Source of the DNA: Polyangium fumosum
GTDB taxonomy: Bacteria > Myxococcota_A > Polyangia > Polyangiales > Polyangiaceae
Direction: 5' to 3'
Assembly (NCBI RefSeq): GCF_005144585.1
Contig: NZ_SSMQ01000006.1
Coordinates: 233,522-297,521, forward strand
DNA: 64,000 bases
Shown: in pieces, positions 48,401 to 56,391 of the stretch
How positions within the stretch are numbered: the first letter of the stretch is position 1
How the letters are laid out: every line of letters begins with the position of its first letter
The notes under the pieces: generated by a model
The model's database searches: none
What the model was told of the DNA's origin: nothing
Seen by the model: the letters and a program-made list of their open reading frames with translations, nothing else
Position numbers and translations under genes: made by a program

Positions 48401-48838
48401 GGGGCTGCCGAGCGGCGGCTGCGTACCGCGCGGCCGATCGCGCCTTCGCAGGCGCTTCAGCGCGTCGCCGCCGGCGTGCGCGGTCTGCGGCATCATCGGG
48501 GCGGGCACGGGGTCGCGACGGGGCTGCGCGCCGCGGGCTTGATCCCGCAGCGTGATGAGCAGCGCGGCGACGTGCTTGCAGTGCTGGCCCCCCTTCGAGA
48601 ACGTCGGGCACGAGCAGGAGGACTTGATGCCGTCCGGCGTGAGCTCGACCTTCACCGGGTAAGGCTCGGAGTCGCTCGCGCGGACGACACCGCTCGCGCT
48701 CATTTCCTGGACGTCGATGTCCTCGACGACGCGGCGACGGAAGTATTCGAGACCGCGGAGGAACGTGCGAGCGCCGAGCAAACGGCGCAGCCCGCGGTCG
48801 CTCAAGGTGGAGAGTGCGTCGGTGATCGGAGGCGGCAC
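45476..48838 (-). CDS. SNF2-family ATP-dependent helicase with SWIM zinc finger
   Basis: 1120 residues from GTG. A SWIM zinc motif lies at about 75-89 (CSC...CKH with C75, C77, C87, H89). After a long middle region the SNF2 motor begins: motif I [13 protein letters not shown] near 685, motif [17 protein letters not shown] near 780, motif III [19 protein letters not shown], motif V [20 protein letters not shown] and motif VI [15 protein letters not shown] near the end. This is the RapA/HepA-related group of remodellers or translocases that act on DNA or on polymerase. All motor motifs are intact. The SWIM finger probably binds DNA or protein. No modification or defence gene lies beside it. Confidence 0.95.
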   Translation of the reverse strand: [1120 protein letters not shown]

Positions 48839-48910
48839 GTTGGAATGGGGGGGGTTTGTCCCGCGGCGAGCGGGCGCGTCGATCGGGTGGTTCGCGCCTT
48901 GGGGCGCGGG

Positions 48911-51202
48911 CTAGACGAAGAACGGCAAAAAGACGAGCGTGACCACGGGAAGCATTTTCACGAGCACGTGAATCGCGGGCCCGGCGGCGTCCTTCAGCGG
49001 ATCGCCGACCGTGTCACCGAAGGCCGCCGCAAGGTACGTCGGGTTGTCGACCCGCGCGCCGGTCTCGTCGACGAGGTATCGCCCGCCGTGCGCCCCGGTC
49101 ACGATGTACTTCTTCGCGTTGTCCCAGGCGCCCCCCGCATTGCCAAGCAGGAGCGCGCCAAGGACGCCTGCGATCGTCGCGGCCAGGATCAAGGCGGCGA
49201 CCGCGTCGGCAACGGCTAGAGGATTATCTTCCGTTCCGGCGAAGCGCAAGCCCAGTCCCACCGCGATCGGCACCGAGGCGGCGACCAGGGCCGGCGTGAT
49301 CGCATGACCAAGCGCCGCGCGGCTGCCGAGCTCCACACAAGCGTCCAGGTCGGGCGCGCCAAGCCCCGCCCGCGTGGCAGGCGCCGACGACTGGCTCGGC
49401 CGCGACGCCCGCGGGTGCGGCGGCGTCCACGCCGTGCTCGTCCCGAGCGACGAAGGCGCGTTGATCTGCCGGCGCGCCTCCTCGAGCACACGCCTGGCCG
49501 CGCGCGACACGCCGCCCATGCACCGCGCCGCAAACCATACGACCAGGACGATGCCCACCGCCGCGCCGAGGTACACCTCCGGCCGGCCCACCTGCAGCGC
49601 AGTTAGGGCCGCTGCGGCCGGCTTGCCCGCAGGCAGCCGCCGCTTGGCCTCGTCCAGCCAAACCGACACGAGCATCGACGTCGCGAGCAACGCCGCAGCG
49701 CCCGTATGCGCCCGCGCGAACGCCTTCGCCGTGTTGCCGACCGCGTCGAGGACCACGGTCCGGCCGCGCACGTCAGGGCGCTCGCGCCCGATGGTCATCT
49801 CGACGATCCCGCCCGCGCTGTCGATGATCGGAGCAAAACCAGCCATCGCGAGCGCATAAGCACCCGTGCCGAGCAGCCCCATCGTGGCCACCGCGATCCC
49901 GAGCGCACCGCCGCCTTCCAGGCCGGTGCGCGCGCCGAGGACATGCGCCGACGCCACAGCCGCGCCAAGGATCACGAGCGGAGCGAGCGCGCTCTCGAGG
50001 CCCACCGAAGCCCCACGGAGGATCGCGAGCGGCGGGCCGACACGCGCAGCTTCGGCGATCTCACGAACGGGCCGGTAGCGGTGCTCCGTGTAGTACTGCG
50101 CCACGAAGAGGAGGAGGATCCCCGCGGCCATGCCCACGGACGCCGCGCCGAAGAGCGGCAGCCAGTGCTTGCCGAGCAGCCACTTCGCCGCGCCCGCCGT
50201 GCCCGCCGCGCCGAGCAGCGCCGTCACGAACAAGCCACGCGCCAGCGCATTCATCGGATCCTCGCGGTCGTCCGTGCGCACGACCATGACCCCGAACATC
50301 GCAGCGAGGACGCCAAAGGCGCGCGTGACGACCGGAAACAACATGATCGAGAGGACACTCGGGATGCCCTCGTTCTGGCGGAAGACGGCAGCCCCAAGCA
50401 GCATCGCGCCCAGGTTCTCCGCCGCCGTCGAAGCAAACGCCGACGCCGCCTTCCCCGCGCCCTCGCCCGCACAATCCCCGGCCAGGTCCGCGATGGTGGC
50501 CGGATTCCGGGCATCATCCTCGGGCAAGCCGAGCTCCCTGCCGACGAGATCAGCGCCCATGTCCGCGCTCTTCGCGAACGCCCCGCCGCCAAGCTCGGCA
50601 ATGAGCGCAGCAAACGCGCCCCCAAGCGCATACCCCGCGATGACGAGCGGGATCGAAGGAGCCAGCTTCAACGCGTTGCCAGGCTCCGCCGAGAAGCCGC
50701 CCTTCTGCGCAAACACCGCAGCAAAGAGGCCCACGAGCCCGATGAGCCCAAGCGAGACCGAAAAGAGCCCCGAGACCGCCCCACCACGAATCGCGATCTG
50801 AAGCGCATGATCAAGCGAGCGCCGCGCCCCACTCGCAGCACGGACATTCGCGCGCGTCGCCGTCCAAGCAGCAACCTGCGCCGCCGCAACCGCCGACCCC
50901 ACACCAAGCGAGAAGGAGAGCGTGAGCCAAGCCCCAAGCTCGAGCGGCGGGAACGCCTGGACCTCTGGCTTCTGCCGAGCCAACCCATACGCGAGGAAGA
51001 TCCCACCCCCCGGCACAGCCGAGACCGCAAGGATGGTGCCGCGCAACCGGTTCGTGAAGTACACCGCCGCCGCCCGAATCCGGGCCGCAACCCGCGGCAT
51101 GTCCCCCTCCCCCGTAGGGCAACCCAGCACCCAGCGCGCGAGGTACCCCGCGAACCCGATGCCAAGCAGGCTGATGCCAAGGATGAGCGCGAGCTCAGTC
51201 AT
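48911..51202 (-). CDS. hppA: Membrane pyrophosphatase (H+-PPase) family, altered active site
   Basis: 763 residues with about 15-16 hydrophobic segments. Family motifs are clear: SADMGADLVGR (214-222), LPEDDARNPATIAD, LDAVGNTAKAFARAH (Lys as in K+-independent enzymes), GGAWDNAKKYI and FGDTVGDPLKDAAGPA near the C-terminus. The usual D-VGADLVGKVE...is changed: K becomes Arg222 and a residue is missing before the Glu. In the second cluster the usual DNVGDNVGDCAGMAADLF is replaced by a shorter DLAGDCAGEGAGKA, so at least two Asp ligands for Mg-pyrophosphate are lost. The length is like normal pumps. It may be inactive or use another substrate. A Ser/Pro/Thr-rich loop (about 590-640) is extra. Confidence 0.85.
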   Translation of the reverse strand: MTELALILGISLLGIGFAGYLARWVLGCPTGEGDMPRVAARIRAAAVYFTNRLRGTILAVSAVPGGGIFLAYGLARQKPEVQAFPPLELGAWLTLSFSLGVGSAVAAAQVAAWTATRANVRAASGARRSLDHALQIAIRGGAVSGLFSVSLGLIGLVGLFAAVFAQKGGFSAEPGNALKLAPSIPLVIAGYALGGAFAALIAELGGGAFAKSADMGADLVGRELGLPEDDARNPATIADLAGDCAGEGAGKAASAFASTAAENLGAMLLGAAVFRQNEGIPSVLSIMLFPVVTRAFGVLAAMFGVMVVRTDDREDPMNALARGLFVTALLGAAGTAGAAKWLLGKHWLPLFGAASVGMAAGILLLFVAQYYTEHRYRPVREIAEAARVGPPLAILRGASVGLESALAPLVILGAAVASAHVLGARTGLEGGGALGIAVATMGLLGTGAYALAMAGFAPIIDSAGGIVEMTIGRERPDVRGRTVVLDAVGNTAKAFARAHTGAAALLATSMLVSVWLDEAKRRLPAGKPAAAALTALQVGRPEVYLGAAVGIVLVVWFAARCMGGVSRAARRVLEEARRQINAPSSLGTSTAWTPPHPRASRPSQSSAPATRAGLGAPDLDACVELGSRAALGHAITPALVAASVPIAVGLGLRFAGTEDNPLAVADAVAALILAATIAGVLGALLLGNAGGAWDNAKKYIVTGAHGGRYLVDETGARVDNPTYLAAAFGDTVGDPLKDAAGPAIHVLVKMLPVVTLVFLPFFV

Positions 51203-51327
51203 GAGAGGACTTCGCGACCATTCGCCCGTGAGTTCGTCGACACGAACCCCGTCCGCATGGAAGGCGGGCCGCGGGGACGTCCACTACCGCGATGTCCGCG
51301 GCAGAGCAAGCCGAAGGCGTCGCCGCC
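51203..51327. other. Short intergenic stretch before structured repeat
   Basis: No gene or clear promoter seen. The minus-strand start of the pyrophosphatase gene reads out of this stretch, so its promoter should be here or inside the repeat that follows. Confidence 0.4.
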
Positions 51328-51652
51328 GGGGCGCTGCCCCGGACCCCGCGGGGGCTATCCGCCCCTCGACCCGGACCAGGCACAGCCTGGACCGAGGGTG
51401 GAAGAACTGCGCATCGCGCAGTTCTTCCAACGGGCCGGTGGCAAGACCATGGAGGGGGGTTTCAAGCAGGCAACGCGTACGCGGCCGGTGGAGCCAGCAG
51501 CGCCGCCGTGTTGGTGGGCAGGGTGGTCGTTGGTCTTGACCCTGCCTGTTCGATGAACTGCGCGATGCGCAGTTCATCGACCCCGGGTCCAGCCCCTGGC
51601 TGGTCCGGGTCCAGGGGCGGACAGCCCCTGGTGGGGCCTGGGGCAACGCCCC
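51328..51652. repeat. Structured inverted-arm repeat element, copy 1
   Basis: 325 bp lie between the pyrophosphatase gene and a TolC gene. Two arms (51328-51449 and 51531-51652) are imperfect inverted copies around an 80-bp spacer. Each arm is a row of stem-loops: a GGGGC-NNN-GCCCC cap, a second stem with GGGGC closing on a five-base loop, an interrupted CCAGGC/GCCTGG stem, and a long hairpin of 14 perfect pairs around ATC or GAT (51399-51429 and 51550-51580). A related element is at 58435-58743, and stems differ between arms by paired changes. No transposase is encoded. It may be a mobile non-autonomous element or an RNA or terminator element. Confidence 0.85.
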
Positions 51653-51673
51653 AGCTCCGCGCCTCTGCGAGGC

Positions 51674-53332
51674 TCAGCGCGGCGCCGAGCTTGCCTTCTC
51701 TACATCGCGGCCTGTTGCGTGCTCGAGACGTGTCCGCGCCACGAGGATCCCGACGCGTGCGTCGACGCGGCGCAGGCGTGCGCGTGTCACCTCGGCTTCG
51801 GCGTCGACGAGGGCGACGCCGGTCGCTCGTCCTGCGCGGAAGAGCTCGTTCTGTACGCGTAGACCTTCTTCGGCTGCGGCGAGACCGCGGTCGGCGGCGT
51901 CGATGTTTGCTTCGGCGCGCTTGAGCTCGGCGTGGGCGGAGGCCACTTCGAGCTTGAGACCTTGGAGGAGCTGCTCCTTCTGCGCTGCGATCTGCTCCAC
52001 GCGGGACTTTGCTTCGGTCACGGTCGGGATCGCGGTCAGCGTATCGTTGATGGTCCAAGAGAGCCGCACGCCTGCGTTCCATGTGAACCGGAACTCGTCG
52101 GTCTGCGGGAAGACGCGCTGGTTTGGGTTCTGGTACTGGCCTTCGGCGAAGCCGTCGATGCGCGGGAAGTAGCCGGCGCGGGCGAGCGACACCTGCTTCT
52201 TCAGCGAGTGCTCTGTCTCGTCGAGCGCGCGGATCTCCAGCCGCCGCGCGAGCGCCTCGTCTTGCAGCGCTGCGAGCTGCACCGTGCTCGGCTCCACCGA
52301 CGCGTGCAGCACGTCGACGCCGATCGTGAGCGGCTTGCCTGACGGGAGCGCGAGCGCGACGCGGATCTGCTCCTCTGCCAGCGAGGCGAGCGCGTTCCCG
52401 TCGGCCTCGACTTGCTGCGCGGCTGCGACCTGCGCTTCGAGACGCAGCACGTCGGCCTTCGAGATCAGGCCTGCCGAGAACGTGAGCTGCGCGTCCTTCA
52501 GGTGCGCCTCGGCTTGCGCGACGGCTTCGGTCGCGACCACCGCGCTGCCCTTCGCGCGCACCCAGTTGTAGAACGCCACCTTTGCGTCGGCGGCGACCGT
52601 CAGCCCCTCGGCTTCGACCTCGAGCTTCTTCGCGCTCTCGGCGTGCGACGCGGACGCGTAGCCTTGCGAGATGCGCAGCACGTAGTCCGAGATCGGCACC
52701 GAGATCGAGGCCGTCAGCGAGTACGAGTTCAGCAGCACCGGGAACGAGAAGGCCGGCGCTTGCACCGCGGTGATCGCTGTGCCCGCGATGTCCGTCACGC
52801 AGTTGCCCGACAAGGGCGGCGGGCATGGCCTCGCCACGAGCGGCCCTTCTTGCACGGGGATCTGCTGCGGGTTCGCCGGATCGAGGTTCGTGCCCACGTA
52901 GGCCGTCGAGGGCGCGCCGAGCACGTTCTCCACGCGTGACAGCCGCGTGTAGCCTGCGGCGACCGTCACGCGGGGCAGGTAGTTCAGCAGCGCCTGATCG
53001 ACGCGCGCGGCGGCGGCACGTAGCTCGGCCTGCTTGACGCGCAGCGACGGACGGATGCGGAGCGCGAGGCGCGCGGCTTCGTCCGGGGTCAGGCCTCCGG
53101 ACTGGGGCGCGAGGGCTTCGGCGATGCGATCGGTCGCGGGGGGAGGCGGCGCGGGTGCGGCGGCGGGTGTGGCCGCGGGCGGCGCGGGCTCCGCGCGAAC
53201 TGCGCCGGGCGCGGGTTGCGCGAGGGCCGCGGCGGGGGCGCCGAGCAGCAGGGCGAGCGTGCACGCCGTGAGGGCGCGGTGGGCTCTGCGGGGCGAGGAG
53301 GAGGAGGTGAAGCGGGAGACAGAGGACGTCAT
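51674..53332 (-). CDS. TolC-family outer membrane efflux protein
   Basis: 552 residues from ATG. A signal peptide (ALTACTLALLLGAPAAALAQ) is followed by a Pro/Ala-rich linker. TolC features follow: LTPDEAARLALRIRPSLRVK near 80, alternating helices with Ala/Glu heptads (KLEVEAEGLTVAADAKVAFY, AQAEAHLKDAQLTFSAGLIS), a second half with RLEIRALDETEHSLKKQVSL and ARAGYFPRIDGFAEGQYQNP strand region. It is more distant from the first TolC of the window and has no inner-membrane pump gene beside it. It can serve several transporters. A palindrome lies directly before its start. Confidence 0.92.
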   Translation of the reverse strand: MTSSVSRFTSSSSPRRAHRALTACTLALLLGAPAAALAQPAPGAVRAEPAPPAATPAAAPAPPPPATDRIAEALAPQSGGLTPDEAARLALRIRPSLRVKQAELRAAAARVDQALLNYLPRVTVAAGYTRLSRVENVLGAPSTAYVGTNLDPANPQQIPVQEGPLVARPCPPPLSGNCVTDIAGTAITAVQAPAFSFPVLLNSYSLTASISVPISDYVLRISQGYASASHAESAKKLEVEAEGLTVAADAKVAFYNWVRAKGSAVVATEAVAQAEAHLKDAQLTFSAGLISKADVLRLEAQVAAAQQVEADGNALASLAEEQIRVALALPSGKPLTIGVDVLHASVEPSTVQLAALQDEALARRLEIRALDETEHSLKKQVSLARAGYFPRIDGFAEGQYQNPNQRVFPQTDEFRFTWNAGVRLSWTINDTLTAIPTVTEAKSRVEQIAAQKEQLLQGLKLEVASAHAELKRAEANIDAADRGLAAAEEGLRVQNELFRAGRATGVALVDAEAEVTRARLRRVDARVGILVARTRLEHATGRDVEKASSAPR

Positions 53333-53334
53333 GT

Positions 53335-53348
53335 TGACCCGCGGGTCA
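53335..53348. promoter_or_regulatory. Perfect palindrome TGACCCGCGGGTCA at TolC start
   Basis: A 14-bp exact palindrome ends 2 nt upstream of the TolC start codon (minus strand). Its half site GGGTCA recurs in the inverted repeat at 53414. Binding here would block translation start or transcription of the TolC gene, so it could be an operator. Confidence 0.5.
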
Positions 53349-53413
53349 CTTATGGGCGCTCGCCTCTCCCGTCAAGCGCCCTTGCACGACTTCACATTCC
53401 GCAGCATCGCGAC

Positions 53414-53437
53414 GGGGTCACGTCGATTCGTGACCCC
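53414..53437. promoter_or_regulatory. Inverted repeat GGGGTCACG-N6-CGTGACCCC
   Basis: Nine exact pairs around TCGATT lie between the lyase-like lipoprotein stop and the TolC start region. It may be the terminator of the former or an operator, since it shares the GGGTCAC half site with the palindrome at 53335. No T tract follows. Confidence 0.5.
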
Positions 53438-53454
53438 CGGGTCGTGACGCCTCC

Positions 53455-55101
53455 TCAGCGCATGTAGGCCGGCGTGGCCACGGCGCTGCGGCACTGCCAG
53501 TTGAAGCTCCGCATGTGCGGGGCCCGGCCCTTCTGCTGGAGCTTCGCCACGAGCCCGCCGACGGCGGTCGCCAGCTTGGCGTCGTGCGAGTAGTGGTAGG
53601 CCATGGCCATGACATAGGCGGCTTCGCCCCAGTGCTCGTTGTCGGGGTCTTCCTCGCCCCGGCCCGAGCCGCCTTCGCCCATGAAGTAGTAGGGCTTGCC
53701 CGACCTGTCCATCCCCTCGCGCGCGATGGCGCGCCCGAGCTTCACGATCGACGTATGCACCTGGTTCGCCCGCGCGCCGCCCCGCTCGCTGGCGTAGAGG
53801 TCGAGCCCGTCGGCGAGGATGGCGCTCATCCAGGGACTGCAACCGAAGTACCCGTAATCCTCGCCGTGCGCGCCGGCGTGGTGCGCGAAGCAACGGGCAT
53901 TCGAATCTCCATACCCTTGCGGATACGTCGCCTGCACGTTGAGGTAGGCGTCGACCGCGTCGTCGGCGAGCTGCTGGAAATGGTCGCTCCGATCGTCGGA
54001 GACCATCATCGCGTAGGTCATGTCGAGCAGGAAGAAGCCCGCGTGGCGCTCCGTCCAGAGCCCCGTGTCCTTCCCCTTGTACCGCGGGTTCCAGATCGAG
54101 GCCATTCGCTCGGCCACGTTCTCGGCGGCCTCGCGGAAGCGGTCGTCGCCCGTCAAGAGGTAATGGATCGCGAGGTTCTGGGTGTAATGGTATTTCGGAT
54201 CCTTCGCCTTCTTGGGGATGCCGATGGTCAGGTCCTTCCCGCTGCCGGAGATCCCGGCGCGGTAGAGCGCGGTCTCGCGGTAGGCCGTGCGCAGCGTCTC
54301 CACGTCGCCCCTCCGCGCATACCCCCGATAAAACGTCGTGCCGCGATCGTAGAGCCAGACGGCCGGGTCGCTCTTCTTCGGGAGGAACGCGTCCACGTCG
54401 TGTTTCTCGTAATCGCAGACCTTCGCCCAGCCGTCGTAGGGAGAGCTCTTGGTCTCCGATTCCGGGGCGATGAGGCCCATCACGCCGCTCCTCGTGAGCC
54501 GCTCGGGCGAGAGGAGCGCATACACGCGCGGCCCCTGGGTCCCGTCCGCGTCCACCAGCGTCCGCTGCACGGGCACCATCGAGAGCGCGCCGGCCTTCGA
54601 CGCCTCGCCCACGATCACCTGGAGCTCCGTCTCCCGGGCGACGCGCACGTCGACCTGGATCTGCACGCTCCGCAGGCTCCCATTCGCGTGGTGGGCGAGG
54701 CCGCGGTGCGCGACGGCGAGGTCGCGGCCCTCGTGGACCACGCGAATCATGGATTCGTCGGAGAGCTCGCCGGGGGCCAGGGGAATCGCGAAATTGACGC
54801 GCTGAACGCCGGAGCCGCCCTGCCCGGCGACGAGGCGCACCGTCTCGGCGCGCCGCGCCGACAGCGCGCTCGCGCCTTCCTCGACGTTCTCCTCGTCCTC
54901 GGCCTCCGCGACGGTGTCTTCCGTGGCCTCTTCGTCGCTCCCCTCGTCGCCGGCCGTATCGCTCGTCGCGTCCGTATCGCTCTCGACCGCCTCGAGCCCG
55001 TCTTCCAGCCCGTCGTCCGCGGAGGCGACACACGAGGCCGTGGAGGCGGCGAGGAGCAGGGCGAGGAGCGAAATACAAGAATTGGAATGATAACGGTGCA
55101 T
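53455..55101 (-). CDS. Lipoprotein with PcRGLX/YetA-like RIFT barrel and (alpha/alpha) domain
   Basis: 548 residues from ATG 55101; the lipobox ends at TASC (Cys24). An acidic linker of about 55 residues rich in Asp/Glu/Thr follows. Residues about 85-165 resemble the N-terminal RIFT barrel of exo-rhamnogalacturonan lyases (VNFAIPLAPGELSDESMIRV, GLAHHANGSLRSVQIQVDVR). The remaining part is helical with aromatic and His residues (DPKYHYTQNLAIHYLLTGDD, RCFAHHAGAHGEDYGYFGCS) like an alpha/alpha toroid carbohydrate-active enzyme. Polysaccharide lyase activity at the cell surface is a reasonable guess without proof. Longer starts at 55116 would not fit the signal. Confidence 0.78.
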   Translation of the reverse strand: MHRYHSNSCISLLALLLAASTASCVASADDGLEDGLEAVESDTDATSDTAGDEGSDEEATEDTVAEAEDEENVEEGASALSARRAETVRLVAGQGGSGVQRVNFAIPLAPGELSDESMIRVVHEGRDLAVAHRGLAHHANGSLRSVQIQVDVRVARETELQVIVGEASKAGALSMVPVQRTLVDADGTQGPRVYALLSPERLTRSGVMGLIAPESETKSSPYDGWAKVCDYEKHDVDAFLPKKSDPAVWLYDRGTTFYRGYARRGDVETLRTAYRETALYRAGISGSGKDLTIGIPKKAKDPKYHYTQNLAIHYLLTGDDRFREAAENVAERMASIWNPRYKGKDTGLWTERHAGFFLLDMTYAMMVSDDRSDHFQQLADDAVDAYLNVQATYPQGYGDSNARCFAHHAGAHGEDYGYFGCSPWMSAILADGLDLYASERGGARANQVHTSIVKLGRAIAREGMDRSGKPYYFMGEGGSGRGEEDPDNEHWGEAAYVMAMAYHYSHDAKLATAVGGLVAKLQQKGRAPHMRSFNWQCRSAVATPAYMR

Positions 55102-55493
55102 GGGTGCGCCTTTCAAAGGAGGTGTGCGAATGGCCGAACCGGGCCGACGCGGTCGCCGCGAGGACGAAGGCCAAACGAAGGATACCCGTGCGCGCTTTCG
55201 GGGCCGAAGAAGCCCAGCGCGTCAATCGGTGTCGGTCACGAGCAATTCAATGACAGTCAGCCGGGACGTCGTCGAGATTTTAAATGGGAACGGCTGGACG
55301 ACGCGGGGCCGCGCATTACCAACCTCCACATTTATTTTCGGAAGCGGCCCCACCGGAGCGGCGTAGTTTGCCGGCACTCGCGGCATTCGTGCGAAAGCGT
55401 TGCGCTCGGCGCGCGCGCCCCCCGTGCGAAACATGCGCGGAATCCCCACCGGAGACCCCTCGAAGCCCCCTCCGGTCGCCCGGCATCACCCTT
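55102..55493. other. Intergenic region before tandem array
   Basis: 392 bp without a supported gene. It contains an AT-rich patch (TTTTAAATGGG near 55278 and ATTTATTTTCGG near 55330) in otherwise GC-rich DNA; on the minus strand this may be part of a promoter for the lyase-like lipoprotein. Nothing else is seen. Confidence 0.5.
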
Positions 55494-55850
55494 GGCGCGT
55501 AGCCGTTGCCCCCTCCGGCCGCCCGGCGCCTCCGTGGCGCTTCGCCAAAGCCGCCCCGGATCCCGTCGACCTCTCGAGGGCGCTTCGCCAACGACCCCCC
55601 GGCGTCCCCGAACTTCGCCTTGGCGCTTCGCCAACGACCCCGCGGGGTGCTCGGACCTCGCCTTGGCGCTTCGCCCAAGCACACCCCGGACACGCCGACC
55701 TCTCCATGGCGCCTCGCCAAAGCCCCCCCGGGCCGCGCAGCCCTCGCTCGGCGTGCCGCCAAGGCTCCTCCGGGGCCCACGACCTCCTTTGGGCGCTTCG
55801 CCAAAGGCCTCCCGGGCCGCGCAGCCCCCTCGCCGGCGCATTCGCGCGCC
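55494..55850. repeat. Degenerate 42-43-bp tandem array of small palindromes
   Basis: Eight units start at 55494, 55536, 55579, 55622, 55665, 55708, 55750 and 55792, with a partial at 55835. Most begin with GGCGCTTCGCC, the centre of the palindrome TTGGCG-CTT-CGCCAA. In the 55792 unit the arms lengthen to CCTTTGG and CCAAAGG. The period is close to four helical turns and is not a multiple of three, so all frames are open by chance and the array is probably non-coding. It ends 86 bp before the small gene at 55936. It is not a CRISPR because the units are contiguous and degenerate. Confidence 0.88.
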
Positions 55851-55935
55851 GTTTCCGTCGCAGACGCACCGTGCAATTCTCTTTGCGCTTTCGCTCTGAA
55901 CACGACATCGAATAGCCGAAGCCTCGGAGGTATCC

Positions 55936-56391
55936 ATGCCCGTCCAATCCCACCGACGCCCTGAGCTACGCGCATCCGTCGTAAAGTTGCTCGAAACCCT
56001 CGTCCCCGCCGTACGGGACGGAGGCGAGGTCCCGCTCCTCTCCATCGTGCAGAGCGTCGCGGGAGATCGATTGAAGCCCGAGGTCCAAAAGCACCTCGAA
56101 GCCCGCGGCAACGCCGTCTTCCGGCGTGAAGGCGAGACGATGACCTTCTCCAACGAAGGCCCCGCCGTGCGCATCCCCCTCAAGCGATTCGACCTCCGCA
56201 TCGCCCCCCGCGTCACCGGCGAGGCCCGCCTCGTCGAAGGCGGCGCCACCCTACGCTTCCGCGGCGCCGAGACCCTGAGCGCGAGCAAATTCCTCTTCTC
56301 CGTGCGCCTCGAAGGCATCGAAGCCACCGACCAGCGAATCCTCGTCGACATGGAAGGCGACTCCTTCGACCAGGTCTTCGAACTCGTCTAG
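55936..56391 (+). CDS. Small protein of unknown function
   Basis: 151 residues with GGAGG 7 nt before ATG, so the start is secure. The N-terminal half (about 8-55) is helical (ELRASVVKLLETLVPAVRDG) and the second half is beta-rich (GPAVRIPLKRFDLRIAPRVT, RFRGAETLSASKFLFSVRLE). No membrane segment, signal or enzyme motif. The structure resembles a DNA- or lipid-binding two-domain protein only in outline. It lies directly downstream of the palindrome array, which could control it. Confidence 0.8.
   Translation: MPVQSHRRPELRASVVKLLETLVPAVRDGGEVPLLSIVQSVAGDRLKPEVQKHLEARGNAVFRREGETMTFSNEGPAVRIPLKRFDLRIAPRVTGEARLVEGGATLRFRGAETLSASKFLFSVRLEGIEATDQRILVDMEGDSFDQVFELV

Noticed and set aside
51328..51652. 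Insertion sequence
   Set aside because: No transposase frame or target duplication could be seen; the element is built of hairpins.
55494..55850. CRISPR array or coding repeat
   Set aside because: The units are contiguous with no spacers, degenerate, and not a multiple of three. No cas genes are present.
53515..55899. 794-residue plus-strand frame
   Set aside because: It is antisense to the lyase-like lipoprotein and passes through the tandem array.
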